64,000 bases of DNA from Novosphingobium sp. UBA6272 (GCF_002440635.1 NZ_DJUW01000014.1:49212-113211), one strand, 5' to 3'; positions 33,671 to 42,809 are shown, counted from the stretch's first letter. Notes: generated by a model from the letters alone, not told the origin. A program made the numbers and translations.

Positions 33671-34048
33671 ATGTACAGCCACAACATGGTTGGATCGAAC
33701 GATCTGGCCAAATCGAAGACCTTCTATGATGCCCTGTTCACCGCGATCGGCGGCAAGGAAGCGATCCAGGATGACAAGGGCCGTCTGATCTATATGCACA
33801 ATGGCGGAATCTTCCTCGTTACCGCGCCGATCAATGGCGAACCCGCAACACACGCCAACGGCGGCACGATCGGCTTTGCGATGGACAGCCCTGAGCAGGC
33901 CGATGCCTGGCACGCGGCCGGTGTTGCAGCCGGAGGCACCACCTGTGAAGACCCGCCGGGCGTGCGCGAGGGCGGCATGGGCGCGCTTTATTTGGCTTAC
34001 CTGCGCGATCCCGACGGCAACAAGCTCTGCGCGCTCAAGCGGATGTAA
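33671..34048 (+). CDS. VOC-family (glyoxalase/dioxygenase fold) protein
   Basis: 125 residues with the paired beta-alpha-beta-beta-beta modules of the vicinal oxygen chelate fold: MYSHNMVGSNDLAKSKTFYD at the N-terminus, and a C-terminal YLRDPDGNKLCAL, the usual position of a metal ligand. It is close to the small glyoxalase-like proteins often annotated as VOC family protein; the substrate is unknown. GAAGGAGAG precedes the start. The stop overlaps the fdhD ATG by one base. Confidence 0.9.
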   Translation: MYSHNMVGSNDLAKSKTFYDALFTAIGGKEAIQDDKGRLIYMHNGGIFLVTAPINGEPATHANGGTIGFAMDSPEQADAWHAAGVAAGGTTCEDPPGVREGGMGALYLAYLRDPDGNKLCALKRM

Positions 34049-34821
34049 TGGACTCTGCCAGCGCCATCCGGCCCGACGGCTCCAGCCGCGGGGTAACTCG
34101 CAGCTGGGTGCCGGAGGTGCCGGTGGCGCTTGAGTTCAATGGTCTTTCCTATGCGGTGATGATGGCCACGCCGCAGGACCTGGAAGACTTCGCGATCGGC
34201 TTTGCCCTCAACGAAGGTCTGGCCGCCAGCCCTGCCGAAGTTGCGGACATTGCCGTGGCTGAAGTCGAACAGGGCTGGATTGTCCGCGCCGCGCTCAGCG
34301 GTCTTGGCATCGACAAGCTGACCGAACGGGTCCGCAGCCGCGTTGCAGAATCGAGCTGCGGGCTGTGCGGGATCGAGAACCTGGCCGAAGTTGCCCGCGC
34401 CCTGCCCGTCGTTCCTCCGCACCGCGCAATCGAACCCGCCGCGATCTTCGCCGCGCTCGCGCAGCTGCGCGATCACCAGCCGTTGGGCCGGGCAACCGGA
34501 GCCGCCCATGCCGCGGCCCATGTCGCTGCGGATGGAGCGATCGGCCTGGTCCGGGAGGATGTCGGGCGGCACAATGCGCTCGACAAGCTGGTCGGGGCCA
34601 TGGCCCGGTGCGGACAGGCGCTTTCACCCGGCTTCGTCCTGTCGACTGCGCGCTGCAGCTTCGAGATTGTCGAGAAGGCGGTCCGCGCCGGGGCGACAAC
34701 GCTGGTCACGGTTTCGCTCCCGACCTCGATGGCGGTGGCGCGCGGCAAGTCCGCCGGGCTCAGCCTGTGGGTGCTCGCCCGCGACGATGAAGTGACCCTG
34801 GTCAACGACGCCTCAGCGTGA
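34048..34821 (+). CDS. fdhD: Formate dehydrogenase accessory sulfurtransferase FdhD
   Basis: Transfers sulfur from a cysteine desulfurase to the molybdenum cofactor of formate dehydrogenase. 257 residues. The active cysteine pair is present in ESSCGLCG (about 106-112). Other signatures: EDFAIGFALNEGL, then LVREDVGRHNALDKLVGAM and TARCSFEIVEKAVRAG, then TLVTVSLPTSMAVARGKSAG. No formate dehydrogenase subunits are in the window, so the client enzyme is encoded elsewhere. Convergent end overlap with metW. Confidence 0.96.
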   Translation: MDSASAIRPDGSSRGVTRSWVPEVPVALEFNGLSYAVMMATPQDLEDFAIGFALNEGLAASPAEVADIAVAEVEQGWIVRAALSGLGIDKLTERVRSRVAESSCGLCGIENLAEVARALPVVPPHRAIEPAAIFAALAQLRDHQPLGRATGAAHAAAHVAADGAIGLVREDVGRHNALDKLVGAMARCGQALSPGFVLSTARCSFEIVEKAVRAGATTLVTVSLPTSMAVARGKSAGLSLWVLARDDEVTLVNDASA

Positions 34822-35403
34822 CAGCAGGAACACCGCGTGTTCCGCCCGCCATGCAGCGGCTGCCGGACCAATGTACTTGTCGCCCGAGAGGAACCACTCG
34901 CCCTCGATGCCATAACCCTTCGCCACCACCAGTTCGCGGAAGTCGCGCACCGTGACGTGGTGGATGTTGGGCGTTTCGTACCAGGCAATCGGCAGCAGCC
35001 GCGTTACCGGCATCCGCCCGTTCCACAGCAGGCTGGCCCGGACCTTCCAGTGCGCGAAATTGGGGAACGAGACAAAGGCCTTGCGCCCGACCCGCAGCAG
35101 TTCATCCAGCACCAGATCGGGCCGCTTGGTAGTCTGCAAGGTCTGGCTGAGGATCGCGTAATCGAACGCGGCATCGGGATAGTCGGCAAGGTCGGTATCG
35201 GCATCGCCCTGCATCACCGATAGCCCCTTGGCGACGCAGTCCGCCACGCCGTGAGGGTCGAGTTCCATCCCGCGCGCGTCAATCCCGCTGCGATCGCGCA
35301 GCTCCGCCATCAGCTGGCCATCGCCGCAACCGATATCGAGCACCCGGCTGCCCGGCGCGACATTGGCGGCGATCACCGCCAGATCGGGGCGCAGCGCGGT
35401 CAT
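34813..35403 (-). CDS. metW: Methionine biosynthesis protein MetW
   Basis: Methyltransferase-fold partner that enhances MetX. 196 residues, SAM-binding motif VLDIGCGDGQLMAEL near residue 20-36, then the MetW-specific AIAWYETPNIHHVTVRDF and FPNFAHWKVRASLLWNGRMP segments. Its start overlaps the metX stop by four bases, the standard metX-metW operon. The stop overlaps the end of fdhD. Confidence 0.96.
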   Translation of the reverse strand: MTALRPDLAVIAANVAPGSRVLDIGCGDGQLMAELRDRSGIDARGMELDPHGVADCVAKGLSVMQGDADTDLADYPDAAFDYAILSQTLQTTKRPDLVLDELLRVGRKAFVSFPNFAHWKVRASLLWNGRMPVTRLLPIAWYETPNIHHVTVRDFRELVVAKGYGIEGEWFLSGDKYIGPAAAAWRAEHAVFLLSR

Positions 35404-36521
35404 TGCGCCAGGAACCCTGCAATCACCCGGTCAAGCGCGGGCACATCGAGCAGGAAGCTGTCATGCCCGAACGGCGCGCTCAATTCGACGAAGCTGACCG
35501 GTGCCCCGGCGGCATTGAGCGCATGGGCGATGGTCCGGCTTTCGATCGTGGGATAGAGCCAGTCGGTATCGAAGCTGATCAGGCAAAACCGGGCCTTGCT
35601 GGCGCGGAACGCATCGGCCAGCCGTCCGCTCCCCTCGCCGCCCGAAACTTCCTCGGCCAAGTCGAAATAGTCCATCGCCCGGGTGATATAGAGGTAGGAA
35701 TTGGCATCGAACCGGTCGGTAAAGCTCAGCCCCTGGTGGCGCAGATAGCTTTCGACCTGGAAATCGGCATCGAAGCCGAAAGTCTTGGCATCACGGTCCT
35801 GCAGCTTGCGGCCGAACTTTTCGTGCATGCCCTCTTCGGACAGATAGGTGATGTGCGCCGCCATCCGCGCTACGGCGAGGCCGTTGTCAGGGCCCTTGGC
35901 ACCATAATAATCGCCACCTTTCCACTTCGGATCGGCCATGATCGCCTGGCGACCGACTTCGTGGAAAGCGATGTTCTGGGCCGAATGGCGGGCGGTGCTG
36001 GCGATGACCAGCGCGGCGCGGGTCCGTTCAGGCCAGTTCGCGGCAAAGCTCAATGCCTGCATTCCGCCCATCGAACCGCCGATCACGGCGTGAAGCTGCT
36101 CGATCCCCAGCGCATCGAGCAGCGCGACCTGGGCGCGGACCATGTCGCGGATCGTGATCACCGGAAAGCGCATCGCATAAGGCTGACCGTCGGGCGCCAG
36201 GCTGGCCGGTCCGGTCGAGCCATAGCAGCCGCCCAGCACATTGGCGCAGATCACGAACAGCCGGTCGGTGTCGATCGGCTTGCCCGGCCCGACCATGCGG
36301 ACCCACCAGCCAGGCTTGCCGGTGATCGGGTGCGGACTGGCCACGCACTGGTCTCCGGTCAGGGCATGGAAGATGATGACCGCGTTGGACTTGTCGGGAT
36401 TGAGCGTGCCGTAAGTCTCATAGGCCGCGCGCACGCCGCTCAGGCTCTGCCCGCCGTCCAGCGGCAGCGGCGCAGGCAATTCCAGCACCTGGCTGGCGGT
36501 TCTGATCGCGGCATCGGCCAT
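35400..36521 (-). CDS. metX: Homoserine O-acetyltransferase/succinyltransferase MetX
   Basis: Acylates homoserine, the committed step to methionine. 373 residues from the ATG at 36521; a longer open frame would overlap hisC on the other strand. Alpha/beta-hydrolase signatures: VIIFHALTGDQ, IGGSMGGMQALSFAANWPER with the nucleophile serine (GGSMGG), and a C-terminal AP-FGHDSFLLD with the catalytic histidine. The aspartate is in ISFDTDWLYP. Divergent from hisC across only 66 bases. Confidence 0.96.
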   Translation of the reverse strand: MADAAIRTASQVLELPAPLPLDGGQSLSGVRAAYETYGTLNPDKSNAVIIFHALTGDQCVASPHPITGKPGWWVRMVGPGKPIDTDRLFVICANVLGGCYGSTGPASLAPDGQPYAMRFPVITIRDMVRAQVALLDALGIEQLHAVIGGSMGGMQALSFAANWPERTRAALVIASTARHSAQNIAFHEVGRQAIMADPKWKGGDYYGAKGPDNGLAVARMAAHITYLSEEGMHEKFGRKLQDRDAKTFGFDADFQVESYLRHQGLSFTDRFDANSYLYITRAMDYFDLAEEVSGGEGSGRLADAFRASKARFCLISFDTDWLYPTIESRTIAHALNAAGAPVSFVELSAPFGHDSFLLDVPALDRVIAGFLAQ

Positions 36522-36526
36522 TCCCG

Positions 36527-36548
36527 CCGCTTGGTAGACTAGAAGCGG
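36527..36548 (-). promoter_or_regulatory. Hairpin just upstream of metX, candidate leader element
   Basis: 6-bp stem (36527-36532 with 36543-36548) with a 10-base loop, ending five bases before the metX start codon and close to its weak ribosome-binding region (GGCGGGA). The 66-base gap is too short for a known SAM-II riboswitch with its conserved elements, none of which I can see. A translational control hairpin is possible. Confidence 0.25.
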
Positions 36549-36587
36549 GCTGTCAATCGGCGAAAGGCCTGCTAAGGGCGGCGCGCA

Positions 36588-37688
36588 ATGACAAGCGGCC
36601 CCACTCCCAAGCCCTGGATCGCAGGGATCCACGCTTACGTCCCCGGCAAGAGCGCCGGCGCGGACGGGCGGCCGCTAGTCAAGCTCTCGGCCAACGAGAA
36701 CCCGCTGGGCTGCAGCCCCGCCGCGCTGGCCGCGCGGTCGGAGGCGGTCCATCCCTCGCTCTATCCCGATGGCGACAGCACCGCACTTCGCGAGGCGCTG
36801 GGCGCATTCCACGGGATCGATCCCGCGCGGATCATCATGGGGGCGGGATCGGGCGAGCTGCTCTACCTTGCCGCCAGCGCCTATGCCGGGCCGGGTGACG
36901 AGGTGCTGTTCTCGCAATACTCGTTCTCGCTTTATGATATCGTCGCGCGGCGCAGCGGCGCCGAGCCGGTCGAGGCCCCGGCCCGCGACTATGGCACCGA
37001 CGTCGATGCGATGCTGGCCGCGGTCACCCCGCGCACCCGGGTGGTGATCGTTGCCAACCCCAACAACCCGACCGGCACCTATCTGCCCCGCGCCGAGATT
37101 GCCCGGCTCCACGCCGGCCTGCCGGGCGATGTGCTGCTGGTGCTGGATCAGGCCTATGCCGAATATGTCGACCCGGCTGCCGACGACGGCTCGCTCGACC
37201 TCGCTGCCAGCCAGCCGAACGTGCTGGTCACCCGGACCTTCTCCAAGGCATATGGTCTGGCCGGTGAGCGGGTCGGCTGGGGCACCGGGGCGCTGGCCGT
37301 GGTCGAAGTGCTCAACCGCCTGCGCGGCGCATTCAACGTTTCGAACGAGGCCCAGGCGATGGCGCTGAAGGCGCTGGGTGATCAGGACTTCGTCCGCCAT
37401 TCGCGGGAGCACAACAGCGCCGTCCGCGCCCGCTTCGTTGCCGCGATGGAGGCCTTGGGCAATCACGGGATCCGCACGGTGCCGAGCGAGGCAAACTTCG
37501 TGATGGTGCTGTGCGAAGGCCTGCTTACCGGCGAAGCGGCTTACAGCGGCCTGGCCGAGGCCGGCTATATCACCCGCTGGCTGCCCGGCCAGGGTCTGGG
37601 CCATGGCCTGAGGATAACGATTGGCACGGCCGAGCAGATGGACGCGATTGCCGCGCTGCTGCGTGATCTGGCAGAGGCCGCGCGATGA
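36588..37688 (+). CDS. hisC: Histidinol-phosphate/aromatic aminotransferase
   Basis: PLP-dependent class I/II aminotransferase, 366 residues. Motifs: LSANENPLGCSP near the start, the NPNNPTGTYLP turn, VLDQAYAEY and TRTFSKAYGLAGERVGWG, with the PLP lysine in SKAYGL. Its four-base overlap with tyrA shows it serves aromatic amino acid synthesis here, as alphaproteobacterial HisC enzymes accept phenylalanine/tyrosine precursors as well as histidinol phosphate. Divergent from metX. Confidence 0.93.
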   Translation: MTSGPTPKPWIAGIHAYVPGKSAGADGRPLVKLSANENPLGCSPAALAARSEAVHPSLYPDGDSTALREALGAFHGIDPARIIMGAGSGELLYLAASAYAGPGDEVLFSQYSFSLYDIVARRSGAEPVEAPARDYGTDVDAMLAAVTPRTRVVIVANPNNPTGTYLPRAEIARLHAGLPGDVLLVLDQAYAEYVDPAADDGSLDLAASQPNVLVTRTFSKAYGLAGERVGWGTGALAVVEVLNRLRGAFNVSNEAQAMALKALGDQDFVRHSREHNSAVRARFVAAMEALGNHGIRTVPSEANFVMVLCEGLLTGEAAYSGLAEAGYITRWLPGQGLGHGLRITIGTAEQMDAIAALLRDLAEAAR

Positions 37689-38596
37689 GCTTCGAGCGGA
37701 TCGCGATCATCGGCCTTGGCCTGCTCGGCGGCTCGATCGGGCTGGCGCTGAAGGAACACCTGCCGGGCTCCGTCACCACCGGATACGATGCCGATCCAGC
37801 CGCCCGCACCCGCGCGGCCGAGCGTGGCCTCGTCGGCACAGTCTGCGACAGCCCGGGCGACGCGGTGCGCGATGCCGATCTGGTTATCCTGTGCGTACCG
37901 GTCGGCACGATGGAAGCCGCTGCCCAGGCGATCGCCCCGCACCTCAAGCCCAGCGCGCTGGTCAGCGACGTCGGATCGTCCAAGCAATCGGTCGCGAATG
38001 CGCTCGTCGCAGCCTTGCCGGGGATCGCGGTAATCCCGGCTCACCCTGTTGCCGGGACCGAGCGTTCGGGGCCTGACGCGGGCTTTTCCAGCCTGTTCCA
38101 GAACCGCTGGTGCATCATCACCCCGCCCGCCGACGCCGATCCGGTGCTGGTCAAGGCGCTGGCGGACTTGTGGCAGGCCCTTGGTGCCAAGATCGAAGTG
38201 ATGGACGCGCGGCACCATGATATGGTGCTGGCCGTCACCAGCCACCTGCCGCACCTGATCGCCTACACCATCGTCGGCACCGCGTCGGACCTTGAAGAGG
38301 TGACCGAGGGCGAAGTGATCAAGTATTCGGCCGGCGGCTTTCGCGATTTCACCCGGATTGCCGCCAGCGATCCAACCATGTGGCGCGACGTGTTCCTGTC
38401 CAACAAGGACGCGGTGCTGGAGATGCTGCAGCGCTTCACCGAAGACCTGACCGCACTGCAGCGCGCGATCCGGGTCGGCGACGGCGACCAGTTGTTCGAT
38501 CATTTCACCCGCACCCGCGCGATCCGTCGTTCGATCATCGAACTGGGCCAGGACGATGCCCGGCCCGACTTCGGCCGAAGCGACCATGGTGGTTGA
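37685..38596 (+). CDS. tyrA: Prephenate/arogenate dehydrogenase
   Basis: NAD(P)-dependent dehydrogenase for tyrosine synthesis, 303 residues. N-terminal Rossmann motif IIGLGLLGGSIGLAL, VSDVGSSKQSV, then IPAHPVAGTERSGPDAG with the HPVAG active-site histidine, then the helical dimerisation domain with HHDMVLAVTSHLPHL and FTRIAASDPTMWRDVFLSN. The order hisC-tyrA fits an aromatic amino acid operon. The C-terminal regulatory ACT domain is absent. Confidence 0.92.
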   Translation: MSFERIAIIGLGLLGGSIGLALKEHLPGSVTTGYDADPAARTRAAERGLVGTVCDSPGDAVRDADLVILCVPVGTMEAAAQAIAPHLKPSALVSDVGSSKQSVANALVAALPGIAVIPAHPVAGTERSGPDAGFSSLFQNRWCIITPPADADPVLVKALADLWQALGAKIEVMDARHHDMVLAVTSHLPHLIAYTIVGTASDLEEVTEGEVIKYSAGGFRDFTRIAASDPTMWRDVFLSNKDAVLEMLQRFTEDLTALQRAIRVGDGDQLFDHFTRTRAIRRSIIELGQDDARPDFGRSDHGG

Positions 38597-38620
38597 TCGC
38601 CAGCCACGACTGCGGCGGCC

Positions 38621-39400
38621 ATGACGCTGTCGATCCACGCCCGGCTGTTCTACCTTTTCGCCGAGCCGACCGACGTTTTGCTTCAGCTTGAAGCAGCGAC
38701 CCTGCCCGATCAGCAGGTGATCGCCCCCGAGCTGTGGCTCACCCCGACCCAGCATTTCGGCCGCGTCGCTGGCCATGACGAGATCGGCGAACGGATCTGG
38801 ATCCGGGTCGAAGGGGAACTGGCGCTCGATTACAAGGCGCAGGTCGATATCGCCCGACCGATAATCGATCTGAGCGCCCTGCCAGAGACGCAGCCACACC
38901 GTCTGCCCGGCGCGGTGATCGACTACCTGATGCCGTCGCGGTTCTGCCCGTCCGACCGGTTCAGCGATTTCGTGCAATCGGAATTCGGCCCGATCGGCGG
39001 CGGCGAGCTGGTTTGTGCGCTGCGCGATTGGGTCGCCGGACACCTAACCTATGAGGCTGGTGCGAGCCATGCCGGAACCTGCGCCAGCGACACGTTCATC
39101 CAGCGCCGCGGGGTATGCCGCGACTATGCCCACTTGCTGATCACCCTGGCCCGCGCCGCCTCGATCCCGGCGCGCTATGCCTCGGTCTATGCCCCCGATG
39201 TCGATCCGCCCGATTTCCATGCCGTGGCCGAAGTGTTCCTGGCCGGGCAGTGGTATCTGGTCGATGCGACCGGAATGGCCGCCGCGAACGAGGTTGCGAA
39301 GATCGGAGTCGGGCGCGACGCGGCCGACATTCCGTTCCTGTCGAGCTTCGGGATCGCCGAACTGGTCGAACAGCGGGTCAGCGTAACCCGCGTCAGCTGA
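38621..39400 (+). CDS. Transglutaminase-like cysteine protease/transferase family protein
   Basis: 259 residues. The C-terminal transglutaminase-like core has a complete catalytic triad: cysteine in QRRGVCRDYAHL, histidine in PDFHAVAEVFL, aspartate in GQWYLVDATG. The N-terminal beta-domain (about 1-110) is the usual companion in this bacterial family, whose members act on peptide amides. The actual substrate is unknown. It starts 24 bases after tyrA and is probably part of the same transcript. Its end overlaps the convergent Nramp gene. Confidence 0.9.
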   Translation: MTLSIHARLFYLFAEPTDVLLQLEAATLPDQQVIAPELWLTPTQHFGRVAGHDEIGERIWIRVEGELALDYKAQVDIARPIIDLSALPETQPHRLPGAVIDYLMPSRFCPSDRFSDFVQSEFGPIGGGELVCALRDWVAGHLTYEAGASHAGTCASDTFIQRRGVCRDYAHLLITLARAASIPARYASVYAPDVDPPDFHAVAEVFLAGQWYLVDATGMAAANEVAKIGVGRDAADIPFLSSFGIAELVEQRVSVTRVS

Positions 39401-40640
39401 GCAGGAAGACGCCCGCAACCACCCACATCACCAGGGTCGAAATCCAGCCGCCGATCTCCAGCCAGCGCGGGATCACCAGTTCACCCATCACCCGGCGGTT
39501 GCGGGCAATCAGCATGGTCACCACCATCAACGGCGGAGCAAGCAGGCCGTTGACCACGGCCGCCCAGTAAAGCGCCCGCATCGGATCCAGCCCGATCAGG
39601 TTGAGCGCCAGTCCCCCGGCGGTTGCCAGGGCGATAACCCCATAGAACGCCTTGGCCTCACGCGGCTTGCGGTCCAGCCCTTCGACCCAGCCGAAGGTTT
39701 CGCTGACCGCATAGGCGGCGCTCCCCGCCAGGATCGGTACCGCGAGCAAGCCGGTGCCAATGATTCCGACGGCGAACAGCGCAAAGGCAAAATCGCCGGC
39801 AATCGGGCGCAGGGCCTCAGCCGCCTGCGCGGCGCTGGTGATGTCGTTGATGCCGTGGGCATGAAGAGTCGCGGCGGTGGCAACGATGATGAACAGTGCG
39901 GTCAGGTGCGAAAAGCCCATCCCGACCAAGGTATCGGTGCGGATCCGCCTCAGTTCCGGCCCGGCCTCGCGCGGGCTGACATGGAGCGGCTTGATATGGC
40001 GGCGGTGCTGCTCTTCCACTTCCTGTCCGGCCTGCCAGAAGAACAGGTAGGGGCTGATCGTGGTGCCGAAGATCGCGACCATTGCCATGGCGTGATCCTT
40101 GTCGAAGACCATCTGCGGCACGAGGATATCATAGATCGCCTCGCTCCACGGAACGTCGGCCACAAAGACCACGCCGACGTAGGCAAACAGCGACAGCGTG
40201 GTCCATTTGAGGATGCTGGCGTACCGCGAATAGCTGACGAACACTTCCAGCAGCACGCTGGCCACTCCGAAGGCGACCGTGAAAAGCAGCACCGGTCCCG
40301 GAATCACCAAGGCCAGCACCGCGCCCATTGCGCCCAGATCCGCCCCCAGATTGATCACGTTGGCGATCAGTAGCAGCACCACAACCGTCCGGAGCAGCCA
40401 CCTTGGATAGTGCTCACGCAGGTTCTGGGCGATACCCCTGCCAGTGGTCGCCCCGATCCGCGCGCAGATCGCCTGGATCGCGGCGAGCAGCGGGAAGCCG
40501 AAGAACATCGTCCAGGCGAGGCCATAGCCGAACTGCGCGCCGACCTGGCTGTAAGTGCCAATGCCTGATGGATCGTCGTCCGCCGCGCCGGTTACCAGCC
40601 CGGGGCCGAGCACTTCGAGCGGCGAGCGCTCTTCGCTCAA
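39393..40640 (-). CDS. Nramp-family divalent metal transporter
   Basis: Proton-coupled Mn2+/Fe2+-type transporter, 415 residues from a TTG start at 40640 that overlaps the TGA stop of the plsC-like gene (TTGA); the upstream extension lies inside that gene and is not credible. Eleven-helix architecture. The helix-1 metal motif is TGAADDDPSGIGTYSQVGAQ, with the D-P-S(G) Nramp signature. IFGTTISPYLFFWQAGQEVE corresponds to the helix-6 region; the canonical MPH of transport-competent Nramps is replaced by ISPYLF, so specificity may differ, as in NRMT-type relatives. Confidence 0.85.
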   Translation of the reverse strand: MSEERSPLEVLGPGLVTGAADDDPSGIGTYSQVGAQFGYGLAWTMFFGFPLLAAIQAICARIGATTGRGIAQNLREHYPRWLLRTVVVLLLIANVINLGADLGAMGAVLALVIPGPVLLFTVAFGVASVLLEVFVSYSRYASILKWTTLSLFAYVGVVFVADVPWSEAIYDILVPQMVFDKDHAMAMVAIFGTTISPYLFFWQAGQEVEEQHRRHIKPLHVSPREAGPELRRIRTDTLVGMGFSHLTALFIIVATAATLHAHGINDITSAAQAAEALRPIAGDFAFALFAVGIIGTGLLAVPILAGSAAYAVSETFGWVEGLDRKPREAKAFYGVIALATAGGLALNLIGLDPMRALYWAAVVNGLLAPPLMVVTMLIARNRRVMGELVIPRWLEIGGWISTLVMWVVAGVFLLS

Positions 40641-41344
40641 AGCCCGGCCTCTGGGTTGAGGGCATTGATGGCAATTCGCACGCGTTCCTCCGCTTCCTCG
40701 CGCGGAAGACCCGGCGGTATGACCTCGACGACTTTGTACGTTATCACTCCCGGCCGTTTCCACCAGCGATGATAAAGCGGTCCGGCATTTGTCGCGATCG
40801 CCACCACCGGCAGGCCAAGCAGCTTGTAGATCCCGGCGAAACCGGCCTGCAGCCTGGGCGCCTGTCCGTGCGGAACGCGGGTGCCTTCGGGAAAGATCAC
40901 CAGTGGCCGGCCTTCCTCGCCGCTCAGCCGCTTGGCTGCGGCCATCATATGGCGCAGCGCCTTGGCGCCCTGGTCACGCTGCACCTCGACCAATCCATAG
41001 CGATCGCCGACCAGCCCCCACAGCGGGATCCGCATCAGCTCGGCCTTGGCGAAAACGCCGGGACGGTGAAGCAGCCGCGCCAGATCGATCGCTTCGAAAA
41101 AGCTTTCATGCTTGATCGCAACGAAGACCGGACCCTGGGGGATATCCCCTTCCACCCGCACGGTCTGCCCAAGAAACAGCCGCATGCACAGCCGGTGCCA
41201 GCGGGCCCACTTGTCAACCGTGCGCTGGAAGGTTTCCTTGCTGCCGAGCAGGGCCAGCAGGCTGGCGATCACCACCAACAAGCTGCCGAAATAGAACACC
41301 ACGTAGAACGCGATCGAGCGCGGGACATCGAACACACGCGCCAT
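40637..41344 (-). CDS. plsC: 1-acyl-sn-glycerol-3-phosphate acyltransferase
   Basis: Membrane acyltransferase of phospholipid synthesis, 235 residues from the ATG at 41344. One N-terminal membrane region (SIAFYVVFYFGSLLVVIASL). The motif I is KHESFFEA, i.e. H-X4-E in place of the canonical H-X4-D. Motif III IFPEGTR is intact, and PVVAIATNAGPLYH follows as motif IV. Adjacent YdcF-like and Nramp genes overlap or abut it, suggesting one long transcript from ftsE downward. Confidence 0.9.
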   Translation of the reverse strand: MARVFDVPRSIAFYVVFYFGSLLVVIASLLALLGSKETFQRTVDKWARWHRLCMRLFLGQTVRVEGDIPQGPVFVAIKHESFFEAIDLARLLHRPGVFAKAELMRIPLWGLVGDRYGLVEVQRDQGAKALRHMMAAAKRLSGEEGRPLVIFPEGTRVPHGQAPRLQAGFAGIYKLLGLPVVAIATNAGPLYHRWWKRPGVITYKVVEVIPPGLPREEAEERVRIAINALNPEAGL

Positions 41345-41345
41345 T

Positions 41346-41882
41346 TCAGCGCCCCACCGCGCGCAGCGCCACGCGGGCCAGCATCTTGTGGTATTCAAGG
41401 AACAGCATCTTGAGCGTCGGGCGGGTCGGAACGGCATCGGGCAGGATCGTGACCCCGGCCGGAATGGTCTTTTCAAGATCGGCCACGGCCCGGCGCATGT
41501 GCCAGTCGCTGGTTACGACGCGGACCGAGCGGATCTTTTCCCGCTCGATCCAGTCAGCAGTTTCGCGAGCGTTAGTGGCGGTGTCGGTCGCGGCGAAGCC
41601 GAGGGTCACACAGCAGGCCATCTGCAGGCTGCCGATCTTGTATTCGATCGCGAATTCATGCGGCTTGACCTCGCGGTCGACGCCGGAAACAAGCAGTTTG
41701 GGCGCCCAGCCGCTACGCAGCACTTCCAAGCCGCGATCTATCCGCCCGGCCCCGCCGGTCAGGACCACCACCGCATCGGTCCGCTCTTCCCCCGCCGGCT
41801 GCGGCAAGGCGATCGCAAACCAGATGAAGCCAAGCGCCCAGGCCAGCACAAGGAAGGAAATCACCCGGCGCAGCATCACCAT
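41346..41882 (-). CDS. YdcF/ElyC-family (DUF218) membrane protein
   Basis: 178 residues from the ATG at 41882, which overlaps the ftsX stop (TGATG). One N-terminal membrane helix (VISFLVLAWALGFIWFAIAL) precedes the DUF218 core: DAVVVLTGGAGRIDRGLEVL, LLVSGV and ARETADWIEREKIRSVRVVTSDWHMRRAVADL. Related proteins act in envelope or peptidoglycan maintenance, consistent with the ftsEX neighbours. Confidence 0.88.
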   Translation of the reverse strand: MVMLRRVISFLVLAWALGFIWFAIALPQPAGEERTDAVVVLTGGAGRIDRGLEVLRSGWAPKLLVSGVDREVKPHEFAIEYKIGSLQMACCVTLGFAATDTATNARETADWIEREKIRSVRVVTSDWHMRRAVADLEKTIPAGVTILPDAVPTRPTLKMLFLEYHKMLARVALRAVGR

Positions 41883-42805
41883 CACAGCATCTTGCGCAGC
41901 GCGCGGATCACGGTCAGCCGCGCGGTGACCATGGCAAGCGCGACCCCGGCAATCGGGACCAGCGCCAGCAAGACCCAGTCGATCCAATCGAGCGCACCAG
42001 AATCAACCAGCCCCGCACCCAGTCCTTCAAACCGCTGGCCCAGCAACAGCACAACCACCAGGCCAAGCCCGAGGCCGACCGCCCCGCCCCCAGCCGCGTC
42101 GAACCCGATGGTGCGCTGGAAGATCCGCGCGATCTGCGAATCCGTTCCGCCGAGCAGGTGGACGATCTCGATAGTCTCGCGGTTGGTACCCAGCGCCGTC
42201 CGCACCGCCAGCAGCACCGCCGCGGCCAGGGCAAAGCCGAGCAGCGCGACCAGCGCCAGGGCCAGCCACTGCAGCGAATCGATCGCACTGAACACCGGCT
42301 TAAGCCAGGTCGATTGCGCATCGACCCGCGCCGCCGGCGCCACCTGGCGCACCTGCCGCCGCAGCTGGCCCAGCTTTTCGCCATCGACTCCGTCGCGCAG
42401 CCGGACATCGACCAGCGCTGGCACGGGAATGCCGTCCTCGCCGGTGCGCACGCCCAGCCACGGCTCAATCAGCTTTTCGACTTCCTGCTGCGAGACAATC
42501 CGGACATCGATTACCCCCGGGGTCGCCTGAAGCACTCTCGCAGCCTCCTTGGCCTGACGGTCGCGTTCGGCGGGATTGGCTTCGACCACCTGGACCGTCG
42601 CTCCGCCCGACAGCGCATCGGAGGCATTGCTGGCAGTATTGCTGAGCGCAAGGCCCGCAGCGGCAGCGATCACCGTCAGCGCCACCATGATGGCAATCAC
42701 CCACGGCATTGGCCCGGCGAGCCGCCCTTGCGGCATCAGGTCCGGCCCGGTCCCGCGCGACAGGGTGCGCAGGCTGGTGGTCAGCGAGGACAACGAGAAT
42801 GCCAT
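41882..42805 (-). CDS. ftsX: Cell division protein FtsX
   Basis: Permease-like partner of FtsE that controls wall hydrolases at the division site. 307 residues from the ATG at 42805, with a first membrane helix (MPWVIAIMVALTVIAAAAGL), a periplasmic loop, then three more helices (LQWLALALVALLGFALAAAV; FDAAGGGAVGLGLGLVVVLL; WVLLALVPIAGVALAMVTAR). NRETIEIVHLLGGTDSQIAR is the conserved cytoplasmic FtsX loop. It starts five bases after ftsE. Confidence 0.93.
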   Translation of the reverse strand: MAFSLSSLTTSLRTLSRGTGPDLMPQGRLAGPMPWVIAIMVALTVIAAAAGLALSNTASNASDALSGGATVQVVEANPAERDRQAKEAARVLQATPGVIDVRIVSQQEVEKLIEPWLGVRTGEDGIPVPALVDVRLRDGVDGEKLGQLRRQVRQVAPAARVDAQSTWLKPVFSAIDSLQWLALALVALLGFALAAAVLLAVRTALGTNRETIEIVHLLGGTDSQIARIFQRTIGFDAAGGGAVGLGLGLVVVLLLGQRFEGLGAGLVDSGALDWIDWVLLALVPIAGVALAMVTARLTVIRALRKML

Positions 42806-42809
42806 GACC

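Noticed and set aside
40641..40763. Longer N-terminus of the Nramp transporter
   Set aside because: The extra 41 codons lie inside the plsC-like gene and have low-complexity character; the TTG overlapping the stop is a better start.
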